A stretch of DNA of 7,556 nucleotides from assembly GCA_023416455.1 (NCBI GenBank), contig JAEZHQ010000029.1, forward strand, positions 1 to 7,556. The letters run 5' to 3'. The stretch is from Pseudomonadota bacterium. GTDB taxonomy: Bacteria; Pseudomonadota; Alphaproteobacteria; Azospirillales; Azospirillaceae. A program made the position numbers and the translations under genes. This document shows, piece after piece, positions 1 through 6,401 of the stretch. How positions within the stretch are numbered: position 1 is the stretch's first letter; each line of letters starts with the position of its first letter. The notes below the pieces were generated by a model that saw only the letters and a list, made by a program, of their open reading frames with translations, was not told the origin of the DNA and searched no databases.

Positions 1-354
1 GGTCTTCAGCCAGTCGATCAGGAAGCGGCAGCTGTCGAAGGCGGCGTCGCGGTGGGCCGAGGCGGTGGCGACCAGCACGATCCGGTCGCCCGGCTCCAGC
101 CGGCCGTAGCGGTGGACGATCAGCGCATCGTCGAGCGGCCAGCGCCGGCGCGCCTCGGCCTCGATGGCCGCGAGCTGCGCCTCGGTCATGCCGGGATAAT
201 GCTCCAGCGTCATGGCGCTGACCGCATCGCCGCCGGCCATGTCGCGGACCAGCCCGACGAACAGGGTGATCCCGCCGATGGCGGTCCGGCCCCCGGTCAG
301 GGCGGCCAGCTCGGCCCCGACGTCGAAATCCTCGCGCTGCACCCTCACCGCCAC
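1..354 (-). CDS. moaE: Molybdopterin synthase large (catalytic) subunit MoaE, 3' end cut by window edge
   Basis: MoaE forms a heterotetramer with MoaD and adds two sulfurs to precursor Z (cPMP) to make molybdopterin in the cytoplasm. The 118 residues visible match the family closely: a central TLEHYPGM block (about residues 49-56), then RWPL (71-74), HRYGRLEPGD (81-90), the SAHR motif (99-102) and a terminal FLIDWLKT. The Lys in LKT (residue 117) corresponds to the active-site Lys119 of E. coli MoaE. About 30 C-terminal residues, including the second conserved Lys (WK motif), lie beyond the left edge. No ATG exists near the family N-terminus. GTG at 354 is chosen because a strong Shine-Dalgarno-like GGGGAGGG lies 7 bases upstream and the resulting start, MAVRVQREDF, fits the family. 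It follows moaD after 155 bases that hold a palindromic element. Confidence 0.95.
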   Translation of the reverse strand, partial: MAVRVQREDFDVGAELAALTGGRTAIGGITLFVGLVRDMAGGDAVSAMTLEHYPGMTEAQLAAIEAEARRRWPLDDALIVHRYGRLEPGDRIVLVATASAHRDAAFDSCRFLIDWLKT

Positions 355-361
355 GGCCGTG

Positions 362-369
362 CCCTCCCC
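362..369 (-). promoter_or_regulatory. Ribosome binding site of moaE
   Basis: On the minus strand this reads GGGGAGGG, 7 bases before the GTG at 354. It supports the GTG start in the absence of an in-frame ATG. It also shows that moaE has its own ribosome entry, so it need not rely on translation coupling with moaD. Confidence 0.6.
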
Positions 370-378
370 GCGTCCACA

Positions 379-422
379 CCTAGAGTTTCGTGCGTTTAAT
401 CTGAAACGCACGAAACTCTAGG
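379..422. repeat. Perfect 19-bp inverted repeat (palindromic element, first part)
   Basis: The left arm CCTAGAGTTTCGTGCGTTT (379-397) and right arm AAACGCACGAAACTCTAGG (404-422) are exact reverse complements around a 6-base loop. The element is clearly less GC-rich than the surrounding genes. On the plus strand it is followed by CCTTTGTTTT (423-432), which gives it a loose terminator look, but no plus-strand gene precedes it. On the minus strand, the direction of moaD-moaE transcription, there is no T tract. From memory it resembles the CTAGAG...CTCTAG palindromes scattered through intergenic regions of many alphaproteobacteria; this needs a genome search. Confidence 0.8.
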
Positions 423-434
423 CCTTTGTTTTGC

Positions 435-481
435 GAGCGGATTCACGCTTCAAATCGATTCCGATTTTACGCGATCCGCTC
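435..481. repeat. Second palindromic module of the moaD-moaE intergenic element
   Basis: An outer 8-bp inverted repeat (GAGCGGAT at 435-442, ATCCGCTC at 474-481) encloses an inner one (AAATCG at 452-457, CGATTT at 462-467, 4-base loop). The whole can fold as a long imperfect hairpin. It lies 12 bases from the perfect palindrome at 379-422, and the two probably form one composite repeat unit. A third short hairpin, GGTCGTG (485-491) with CACGACC (499-505), sits directly after the moaD stop codon; it has no T tract on the minus strand, so it is not called as a terminator. Confidence 0.55.
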
Positions 482-509
482 TAAGGTCGTGATAGGACCA
501 CGACCAGGA

Positions 510-761
510 TCAGCCGCCGGTGACCGGCGGGAACAGGGCGACCTCGTCGCCCGGCCCCAGCGGGTGGTCGTAGGGCACATGCTCCTGGTTCACCGCGGCC
601 TTCACCACCTTGCTGTTGGCCAGCGCGTCGGCGTGCCGGGGGCTGCGGGTCTTCAGCCACTCCACCAGCCCGGCGACGTCGGCGACCTCCGGGGGCGGCT
701 CGACCGTCTCCGCAGCCACGCCGATCTTGGTCCGCAGCCACGCGAAATAGAGGACCTTCAT
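510..761 (-). CDS. moaD: Molybdopterin synthase small (sulfur carrier) subunit MoaD
   Basis: This 83-residue protein has the ubiquitin-like MoaD form: it starts MKVLYFAWLR, contains VNQEHV and the LGPGDEVALFPPVTGG end, and finishes in the Gly-Gly tail that is adenylated and converted to a thiocarboxylate to donate sulfur in the MoaE active site. The length is normal for the family. The start is the ATG at 761, which overlaps the moeA stop codon as TGATG, a one-base overlap that suggests translational coupling. A GTG one codon earlier is possible but gives a less typical N-terminus. No activating enzyme (MoeB-like) or MoaA/MoaC is encoded in the window, so those functions must lie elsewhere. 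Confidence 0.95.
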   Translation of the reverse strand: MKVLYFAWLRTKIGVAAETVEPPPEVADVAGLVEWLKTRSPRHADALANSKVVKAAVNQEHVPYDHPLGPGDEVALFPPVTGG

Positions 762-2014
762 CACCGAACCTCGCTGAAAGGAAGGAAATCCACGATCGCG
801 CCGGGCTCGACGCGGGTCGCCTCCTCCGGCAGCTCGACCAGCCCGTCCGATTCAACCATCGAGGACAGGATCCCGGCACCGTCGCGCGGATGCTTCACCG
901 CGGTCAGCACCCCGTCGGCGGCGCGGGCCAGGGTCGCCCGCACATACTCGCGCCGCCCCGGCTTCTTCTTGTAGGTGAATCCAGCGCGCACCGGGAACAG
1001 GGCCGGCGGCTCCTCCACCACCCCCATCAGCCGCAGCAGGATCGGCCGGGCGATTCGCAGGAAGGTGACCATCACCGCCACCGGGTTGCCCGGCAGCCCG
1101 ACGAAGGCGGCCTCCCCGACCCGGCCCAGCGCCACCGGGCGCCCCGGCTTGATGGCGAGGCGCCAGAAATCGAGGCTGCCCTGCGCCTCCACCGCCGCCT
1201 TGACGTGGTCCTCCTCGCCGGTGGACATGCCGCCGGAGGTGACCAGCACGTCGTGGCCGGCCGCCGCCGCCGCCAGCGCGTCGCGAATCGCCGCGCAGCG
1301 GTCGGGCAGGATGCCGAGGTCGGTGACCACGCAGCCGAGCTGGCGCAGCGCCGCGATCAGCGCGAAGCGGTTGGCGTCGTGGATGCAGCCCGGCCCCAGC
1401 GGGACGCCCGGTTCGCGCAGCTCGTCCCCGGTGGAGAAGACGGCGGCGCGCAGGCGGCGGCGCACCTCCACCTCGCGGCAGCCCAGCGAGGCGAGCAGGC
1501 CGATGTCCTCCGGCCGCAGGCGGCGGCCGGCAGCCAGCGCCACGCTGCCCGCGCGCAGGTCCTCGCCGGCGCAGCGGCGGTTGGCGCCGCGCGCGATGCC
1601 GGGGGGGATGGCGACGGTGTCGCCCTCGGCCCGGCAGTCCTCCTGCATCAGCACCGTGTCGAAGCCGGCGGGCATGGGCGCGCCGGTGAAGATGCGCACC
1701 GCCTCCCCGCGGCGGCCGGGCCGGCCCAGGGGATGGCCGGCGGCGACCCGGGCGGTCACCGGCAGGACCGTGTCGCCCCCCGGCAGCAGGTCGTCGAAGA
1801 AGACCGCGTAGCCGTCCACCGCGGCGTTGTCGTGCGGCGGCACGTTGAAGGGCGCCGCCACATCCCCCGCCAGCGCGCGGCCCAGCGCGTCGGACAGCGC
1901 GACGCGCTCCGTCCCGGTCACCGGGTGGAGGCGCCCGGCCAGCCGGGCGAGCGCCGGCTCCACCGCCATCATGCCGCCGCCGAAGGCGAAGCAGTCGTTG
2001 CTGAGTTGGACCAT
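761..2014 (-). CDS. moeA: Molybdopterin molybdenumtransferase MoeA
   Basis: MoeA (417 residues) inserts molybdenum into adenylated molybdopterin, releasing AMP. Family motifs appear in order: PPHDNAAVDGYA (59-70), IFTGAPMP (108-115), GEDLR (150-154), FSTGDEL (193-199), TSGGMSTGEEDH (259-270), KPGRPVALG (289-297) and GLPGNPVAV (306-314). The Asp and Glu residues in VDGYA, STGDEL and EEDH are those expected around the active site. The C-terminal domain (about 335-417) carries a KKKPGRREYVRA stretch. The start at 2014 gives MVQLSNDCFAFGG, which as I recall is characteristic of alphaproteobacterial MoeA. No strong Shine-Dalgarno is seen; a loose GGAATAGAG lies upstream. The 156 bases before it (2015-2170) hold no gene, only a 7-bp GC inverted repeat at 2038-2044/2070-2076. 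The stop codon overlaps the moaD start. Confidence 0.95.
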   Translation of the reverse strand: MVQLSNDCFAFGGGMMAVEPALARLAGRLHPVTGTERVALSDALGRALAGDVAAPFNVPPHDNAAVDGYAVFFDDLLPGGDTVLPVTARVAAGHPLGRPGRRGEAVRIFTGAPMPAGFDTVLMQEDCRAEGDTVAIPPGIARGANRRCAGEDLRAGSVALAAGRRLRPEDIGLLASLGCREVEVRRRLRAAVFSTGDELREPGVPLGPGCIHDANRFALIAALRQLGCVVTDLGILPDRCAAIRDALAAAAAGHDVLVTSGGMSTGEEDHVKAAVEAQGSLDFWRLAIKPGRPVALGRVGEAAFVGLPGNPVAVMVTFLRIARPILLRLMGVVEEPPALFPVRAGFTYKKKPGRREYVRATLARAADGVLTAVKHPRDGAGILSSMVESDGLVELPEEATRVEPGAIVDFLPFSEVR

Positions 2015-2170
2015 GGACGCACTCTATTCCGGCCCCCCCGCCGGAGCGAAGCGAAAAGGAGGGATCCCGCCGGCGGCCGGGCGTCCCTCACCCCCGCGGC
2101 CGCCTCACGCCATGTCCAGAACGCTCCGCCCTGTGGCCGGACCTTTCCGGGTCCCCGAGCGCCCCGGGCA

Positions 2171-2785
2171 TCAGAGCGCGGCAATGGCCCGCGCCACGCC
2201 CGGGCGGGCGGCCAGCCGGTCGGCCCAGCCCAGCAGCCGGGAGAATCCGCCCTCCGACTCCAGCAGGGGACGGGCGAGCCGGACCACCGGGAACAGGGCG
2301 AAGTCGGCGATGGACAGCTCCCCGGCCAGATGCTCCTGCCCCTCCAGCAGCCCGTCGAAGACGCCGAGCACCTCCACGAGCCGGCCGTCCAGGAAGGCCG
2401 CGGTCTCCGGCGTCAGGCCCGGCACCGCCCGCGGCACATAGCGGCGGTAGCTGTTGGCCGCCGCCGCGTCGGTGACCGCCGCGAAGAACCAGCGCAGCGC
2501 CTGGAGCCGGCGTGCCGGGTCGGCGGGCAGGAATCGCCCGGTCCGTTCGGCCACATGCAGGGCGATCAGGCCCGACTGGCTGAGGACGGCGGGTTGGCCG
2601 CCAGGGCCGTCGCGGTCGACCAGGACCGGCACCGCCGCGGACGGGTTGATGGCGAGGAAGTCCGGCGCCTTCTGGTCGCCCGCCGCAAGGTCGATCTTGT
2701 GGGGCGTGTAGGCCAGGCCGCTTTCCTCAAGCGCGATGACCGCGCGCAGGCTGTTGCCGGAATTTGCGTAGTACAGATCGAGCAT
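2171..2785 (-). CDS. Glutathione S-transferase family protein
   Basis: This 204-residue protein has the two-domain GST layout. The N-terminal thioredoxin-like domain runs to about residue 83: LDLYYANSGNSLRAVIALEE with the Ser/Asn-rich region where the catalytic residue usually lies, a cis-proline motif INPSAAVPVLVD, and LSQSGLIALHVAER, which aligns with the Glu/Gln-Ser motif that holds the glutathione gamma-glutamyl group. A helical C-terminal domain follows, including ELSIADFALFPVV, the usual N-capping/hydrophobic-staple region. The general pattern is closest to YfcG/YghU-like bacterial GSTs, but the substrate cannot be read from sequence. The start is supported by GGGAGA about 5 bases before the ATG at 2785. 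It sits 104 bases after mobB and 156 bases before moeA. A role in molybdenum cofactor synthesis is not implied by its family. Confidence 0.88.
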   Translation of the reverse strand: MLDLYYANSGNSLRAVIALEESGLAYTPHKIDLAAGDQKAPDFLAINPSAAVPVLVDRDGPGGQPAVLSQSGLIALHVAERTGRFLPADPARRLQALRWFFAAVTDAAAANSYRRYVPRAVPGLTPETAAFLDGRLVEVLGVFDGLLEGQEHLAGELSIADFALFPVVRLARPLLESEGGFSRLLGWADRLAARPGVARAIAAL

Positions 2786-2889
2786 GGAGATCTCCCGTTG
2801 CGGCGCGACGGCGGCGCCGTTCCAGGAGGTTGCTGGGACGCGGGCGTCCCGTCAATTCCCTATTTCATAGATATGGATATGATGTGCGG

Positions 2890-3411
2890 TCACCGGATGT
2901 GGGCCGCCCGCTCCTCAAGGGCGCAACGGGCGAGGATGAAGGCGGCGACGGCCTCCGCGTCGTCCAGCCCGATCACCGGCACCGGCGCTTCCGGCACCGG
3001 GCCGTCGCTGGCGACGGCGACGATGGTCGGGTCGGCGGCGGCGAGCAGCGGCTTGCCGAGCGAACGCCGCCACACCTCGATCTTCTCGTGCGGCTCGCGC
3101 TTGAAGCCCTCGATGAGCAGGAGGTCCACGGGCGACAGCTTGGGCAGCAGCTCGTCCAGGGTCAGTTCCGGCTCGCCGTCGCGGATCTCGTGCATCAGCG
3201 CCCAGCGCCGCGGCGAGCTGACCAGCACCTCGGTGGCGCCGGCGAGGCGGTGGTTGTGGCTGTCCTTGCCGGGATGGTCGATGTCGAAGCCCTTGTGCGC
3301 GTGCTTCATCGTCGAAACGGTCAGGCCGCGCCGGGTCAGGGCCGGGATCAGGCGGACGATCAGGGTCGTCTTGCCGCTGCCGCTCCACCCCGTCAGGCCG
3401 AACATCTTCAT
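2890..3411 (-). CDS. mobB: Molybdopterin-guanine dinucleotide biosynthesis adaptor MobB
   Basis: MobB is a small GTP-binding P-loop protein that assists MobA in making the guanine dinucleotide form of the cofactor. The 173-residue product has a Walker A motif GWSGSGKTT (8-16), then TMKHAHKGFDIDHPGKDS (34-51), the RRWALM block (68-73) and DLLLIEGFKREPHEKIEVWR (96-115), which contains the Walker B-like Asp and the EGFK signature; VAVASD (131-136) follows. These match E. coli MobB in order and spacing, and the length is normal. ATG at 3411 is preceded by a G-rich GGGGGGTGG run. No MobA is encoded here. The gene lies 140 bases after pgsA in the same direction. A 32-codon open frame upstream overlaps its start (see findings). 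Confidence 0.94.
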   Translation of the reverse strand: MKMFGLTGWSGSGKTTLIVRLIPALTRRGLTVSTMKHAHKGFDIDHPGKDSHNHRLAGATEVLVSSPRRWALMHEIRDGEPELTLDELLPKLSPVDLLLIEGFKREPHEKIEVWRRSLGKPLLAAADPTIVAVASDGPVPEAPVPVIGLDDAEAVAAFILARCALEERAAHIR

Positions 3412-3551
3412 GGACACCACCCCCCATAGACGACCACGCTGCGCACCCGCGCGCGTGGGATTTCCCCCACCAGATACAGTGGACCGGCCCGAAGGGCCAG
3501 TTCCATGGTCCGAACGATCGAGGATATCGGAAGGGGCGGACCCCGACGGGC

Positions 3552-4163
3552 TCAGCCGGTCGGGCGGGCCGTGCCGGCCGGCGCGCTCTTGGACCGCTTG
3601 GCCGGCTGCTCGGCCATCATGTGCTTCAGGCCGGCGCGCATGTAGTCGAGGCCGGTGGCGAAGGTCAGGATGGCGGCCACCCACAGGCCGGCGGTGCCGA
3701 TGGCGGTGACCGGGAGCGCGGCGGGGCCGTGGTCGCCGACGATCAGGAAGCCCAGCGCCACCATCTGGATGGTGGTCTTCCACTTGGCGAGCCGGGTCAC
3801 CGGCACGCCGACGTTGAGGCCGGCCAGATACTCCCGCAGGCCCGACACCAGCACCTCGCGCAGCAGGATCACCACGGCGGCCAGGACCGACAGGCCGCTC
3901 AACCGGGTGAAGGCGACCAGCATGATCAGGGTGGCGGCGACCAGCAGCTTGTCCGCGATGGGGTCGAGGAAGCGGCCGATGACGCTCTCCTGCGCCCAGG
4001 CGCGGGCGAGGTAGCCGTCGAAATAGTCGGTGATGCAGGCGGCGGTGAACAGCGCGCAGGCCGTGTAGGCCGCCCACGCCTCCGGGACATAGAACAGCCC
4101 GACGACCACCGGGATCACCGCGATGCGCGACAGGGTGAGCAGGTTGGGAAGGCTGGTCAGCAT
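3552..4163 (-). CDS. pgsA: CDP-diacylglycerol--glycerol-3-phosphate 3-phosphatidyltransferase PgsA
   Basis: PgsA is an inner-membrane enzyme that joins CDP-diacylglycerol and glycerol-3-phosphate to give phosphatidylglycerol phosphate, the committed step to phosphatidylglycerol and cardiolipin. The full CDP-alcohol phosphotransferase signature D-x2-D-G-x2-A-R-x8-G-x3-D-x3-D is present: D46, D49, G50, A53, R54, G63, D67, D71. The start MLTSLPNLLTLSRI is typical of the family. Several hydrophobic segments follow (roughly 10-25, 33-45, 72-100, 125-165). The last 20 or so residues are basic and Pro/Ala-rich and probably cytoplasmic. At 203 residues the length is slightly above the E. coli enzyme. 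The gene begins 51 bases after uvrC with no clear Shine-Dalgarno, so co-transcription with uvrC is likely. Confidence 0.95.
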   Translation of the reverse strand: MLTSLPNLLTLSRIAVIPVVVGLFYVPEAWAAYTACALFTAACITDYFDGYLARAWAQESVIGRFLDPIADKLLVAATLIMLVAFTRLSGLSVLAAVVILLREVLVSGLREYLAGLNVGVPVTRLAKWKTTIQMVALGFLIVGDHGPAALPVTAIGTAGLWVAAILTFATGLDYMRAGLKHMMAEQPAKRSKSAPAGTARPTG

Positions 4164-4214
4164 CAGGTCGGACTCGGAACTGGAGGAGGGCGCACCGGCT
4201 GCGGCAACACCATT

Positions 4215-6152
4215 CTAACCGTCGGAATGGAAGTGTTCGTATATCTTTTTCGCAACTGTCCGATTGATCCCTTCCACCGCCTCCAGATCGGCCAACCCGG
4301 CGCGGGCGACCGCGGCGGCGCTGCCGAAATGGTGCAGCAGGGCTTTCTTGCGCGCCGGCCCGATGCCGGGGATCTCGTCGATCTGCGAGCGGCCCAGCGC
4401 CTTGGTGCGCTTGGCCCGGTGGGTGCCGATGGCAAAGCGGTGGGCCTCGTCGCGCAGCCGTTGCAGGAAGTAGAGGACGGGGTCGCGCATCTCCATCTGG
4501 AAGGGCGGGCGGCCTTCCATGAAGAAACGCTCGCGCCCGGCGTCGCGGTCCGGCCCCTTGGCGATGCCGACCAGCGCCACGTCGTCGATGCCCAGCTCGG
4601 CGAACACCTCCAGCGCGACGTTGAGCTGCCCCAGCCCGCCGTCGATCAGCACCAGATCCGGCCAGGACCCTTGCGTGCGCTCGGGATCCTCCCGGACGGC
4701 GCGGCCGAAGCGGCGGCTCAGCACCTCGCGCATCATGGCGAAGTCGTCGCCGGCCGCCCCTTCCGTTCGGATGTTGAACTTGCGGTAGGCGTTTTTGATG
4801 AAGCCCTCCGGCCCGGCGACGATCATGGCGCCGATGGCGTGCGCGCCCTGGACGTGGGAGTTGTCGTAGACCTCGATCCGCTCCGGCGGGCCGTCCAGGC
4901 CGAAGACCGCCGCCACCCCGTCCAGCAGGCGCGCCTGGGACGAGCTTTCGGCAAGGCGGCGGCCGTGCGCCTCGCGGGCGTTGGTCAGGGCGTGCTCGAC
5001 GATGCGGCGCTTGTCGCCGCGCCGGGGCACGGCCAGCTCCACCTTGTGGCCGGCGCGCAGGGACAACGCCTCGGTCAGCAGGTCGAGTTCCGGCGGCTCG
5101 TGGCTGACCAGCACCAGGGCGGGCGCCGCCTTGTTCTCGTAGAACTGGGCGATGAAGGCGGCCAGCACCTCCTCGGTCTCCGCCGCCTTGTCGTGGCTCG
5201 GGAAATAGGCGCGGTTGCCGTAGTTGCGGCCGCCCCGGAAGAAGAAGACCTGGACGCAGGTGACGCCGCCCTCGGCGTGGGCAGCGATCACGTCGGCGTC
5301 CTCGATCACCCCCTCCACGTTGATGTCCTGGTGGGCCTGCACGGCGGTCAGGGCGCGGATTCGGTCGCGGTAGCGGGCGGCGGCCTCGAAGTCCAGCGCC
5401 TCGGAGGCCGCGGTCATGCGGGCGGCGAACTCGGCCTGGATGTCGCGGCTGCGGCCGGCCAGGAAGGCGCGCGCCTGGTCGACCTGGGCCTGGTACTCCT
5501 GCGGGCTGACGCGGCCGACGCAGGGCGCGGTGCAGCGCTTGATCTGGTGCTGGAGGCACGGCCGGCTGCGCGACGCGAACACGGTGTCGGCGCAGTTGCG
5601 CAGCAGAAAGGCGCGCTGCAACGCCGTGATCGTGCGGTTGACCGCGCCGGCGGAGGCGAAGGGCCCGAAATAGTCGGCGTCGCGCGACCGGGCCCCGCGG
5701 TGCTTGGTCAGCTGCGGGTAATCGTGGTCCCTGGTGATCATGATGTGCGGGAAGGTCTTGTCGTCCCGCAGCAGCACGTTGTAGCGCGGCATCAGCCGCT
5801 TGATCAGGTTCGATTCGAGAAGCAGCGCCTCGACCTCGGTGTGGGTCGTGACGAACTCCATGGTCTCGGTTTCCGACACCATGCGTTGCAGGCGCACCGG
5901 CAGCTTGACGACCTGGGTGTAGTTGGTCACCCGCCGCTTCAGGTTCTTGGCCTTGCCGACATAGAGCACCGCCCCGTCGCCGGCCAGCATGCGGTAGACG
6001 CCCGGCGTCTGGGGCAGGGTCTTCAGGTGATCGCGGATCACCTCGACGCCGCGGGCGAGATCCGCCGGGCGGCGGCGGGCGCGCGGGGACGGGGCGTCGG
6101 CGGACGGCTCGTCGGGGGCGAGGTCCACGCTGTCGGAATCGGTGTCGGCCAT
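4215..6152 (-). CDS. uvrC: Excinuclease ABC subunit C UvrC
   Basis: UvrC makes the dual incisions of nucleotide excision repair after recruitment by UvrB to damaged DNA. Domains in this 645-residue protein: an acidic/Ala-Pro-rich N-terminal extension (1-35); a GIY-YIG nuclease domain (about 45-130) with TPGVYRM, YVGKAKNLKRR, LLESNLIK and RYNVLLRDD; a Cys-rich region with C187, C199, C207 and C211; a UVR/UvrB-interacting segment (DFEAAARYRDRIRAL, 254-268); an RNase H-like C-terminal nuclease with D430 (YDNSH), D504 (IDGG) and H571 (DEAHRFA); and tandem helix-hairpin-helix motifs (about 588-645, IPGIGPARKKALL). All catalytic positions are intact. The Cys spacing (12, 8, 4) equals that reported for the 4Fe-4S ligands of E. 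coli UvrC. The start at 6152 has only a weak GGGG just upstream; the acidic extension makes a later start possible, but no better one was seen. Confidence 0.97.
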   Translation of the reverse strand: MADTDSDSVDLAPDEPSADAPSPRARRRPADLARGVEVIRDHLKTLPQTPGVYRMLAGDGAVLYVGKAKNLKRRVTNYTQVVKLPVRLQRMVSETETMEFVTTHTEVEALLLESNLIKRLMPRYNVLLRDDKTFPHIMITRDHDYPQLTKHRGARSRDADYFGPFASAGAVNRTITALQRAFLLRNCADTVFASRSRPCLQHQIKRCTAPCVGRVSPQEYQAQVDQARAFLAGRSRDIQAEFAARMTAASEALDFEAAARYRDRIRALTAVQAHQDINVEGVIEDADVIAAHAEGGVTCVQVFFFRGGRNYGNRAYFPSHDKAAETEEVLAAFIAQFYENKAAPALVLVSHEPPELDLLTEALSLRAGHKVELAVPRRGDKRRIVEHALTNAREAHGRRLAESSSQARLLDGVAAVFGLDGPPERIEVYDNSHVQGAHAIGAMIVAGPEGFIKNAYRKFNIRTEGAAGDDFAMMREVLSRRFGRAVREDPERTQGSWPDLVLIDGGLGQLNVALEVFAELGIDDVALVGIAKGPDRDAGRERFFMEGRPPFQMEMRDPVLYFLQRLRDEAHRFAIGTHRAKRTKALGRSQIDEIPGIGPARKKALLHHFGSAAAVARAGLADLEAVEGINRTVAKKIYEHFHSDG

Positions 6153-6256
6153 GGCCCCAATGTCGTCGAGCCGATGCGCCGGGTCAACCGCACCCTGGCC
6201 GGAAGGGTCGGGGGCCGGTCCGCGGTGCCGGCCCGGAAAATCCCGCCCGCCGGAGG

Positions 6257-6291
6257 ATATCCACGGTTCTTGTGGATAAGTCTGTCGATAA
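6257..6291. promoter_or_regulatory. Cluster of DnaA-box-like 9-mers upstream of uvrC
   Basis: TGTGGATAA at 6271-6279 is an exact match, on the minus strand, to the classical DnaA box TTATCCACA. TGTCGATAA at 6283-6291, same orientation, differs at one base. ATATCCACG at 6257-6265, opposite orientation, matches 7 of 9. The first and third form an inverted repeat TATCCAC-N7-GTGGATA (6258-6264/6272-6278). Binding by DnaA is inferred from the consensus only; a chance or other-factor palindrome is possible. Confidence 0.4.
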
Positions 6292-6316
6292 CGGAAGGGC
6301 TACTCTGCCCGAAGGC

Positions 6317-6354
6317 AGGCGGCACAAGGCCTTCCTTGCTGCCGCCTATTTTTT
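6317..6354 (+). terminator. Intrinsic (rho-independent) terminator on the plus strand
   Basis: The stem arm AGGCGGCACAAGG (6317-6329) pairs with CCTTG-C-TGCCGCCT (6334-6347), giving 13 pairs with one bulged C at 6339 and a CCTT loop. It is followed by ATTTTTTG (6348-6355). The T tract is on the plus strand only; on the minus strand the stem is followed by GCCTTCGGGC, so it does not serve the flanking minus-strand genes. No plus-strand gene lies upstream. Confidence 0.65.
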
Positions 6355-6383
6355 GGGCAATATCGCCAAGTCATTGTTTTTAC

Positions 6384-6401
6384 TGACAATCATAAGTGTC
6401 A
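6384..6401. promoter_or_regulatory. Short inverted repeat TGACA-N8-TGTCA, possible operator
   Basis: TGACA (6384-6388) and TGTCA (6397-6401) are exact inverted half-sites 13 bases apart centre to centre, in an AT-rich stretch. Such spacing fits a dimeric regulator, but no specific regulator is identified and 5-bp arms can arise by chance. Confidence 0.25.

Noticed and set aside
2836..2851. Hairpin GGGACG-CGGG-CGTCCC between mobB and the GST gene
   Set aside because: It is a short stem without a T tract. A TTGACG (minus strand) nearby has no acceptable -10 at normal spacing, so neither terminator nor promoter is called.
3483..3495. Small GGCCC-GAA-GGGCC hairpin in the pgsA-mobB gap
   Set aside because: A 5-bp stem is common by chance in such GC-rich sequence. 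It lacks a T tract and lies inside the possible short frame at 3408-3506.
890..3709. Very long plus-strand open frame of 939 codons
   Set aside because: It lies opposite moeA, the GST gene and mobB, whose motifs are clear. The translation is low-complexity (Arg, Gly, Ala, His-rich) without recognisable domains, a common shadow in GC-rich DNA.
3412..5559. Minus-strand open frame upstream of and in frame with mobB
   Set aside because: The part upstream of 3411 overlaps uvrC and pgsA in another frame and has shadow composition. Only the last 173 codons match a known protein (MobB).
3621..6386. Plus-strand open frame of 921 codons
   Set aside because: It is antisense to pgsA and uvrC, both intact with full catalytic motifs. 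The composition is that of a third-codon-position GC shadow.
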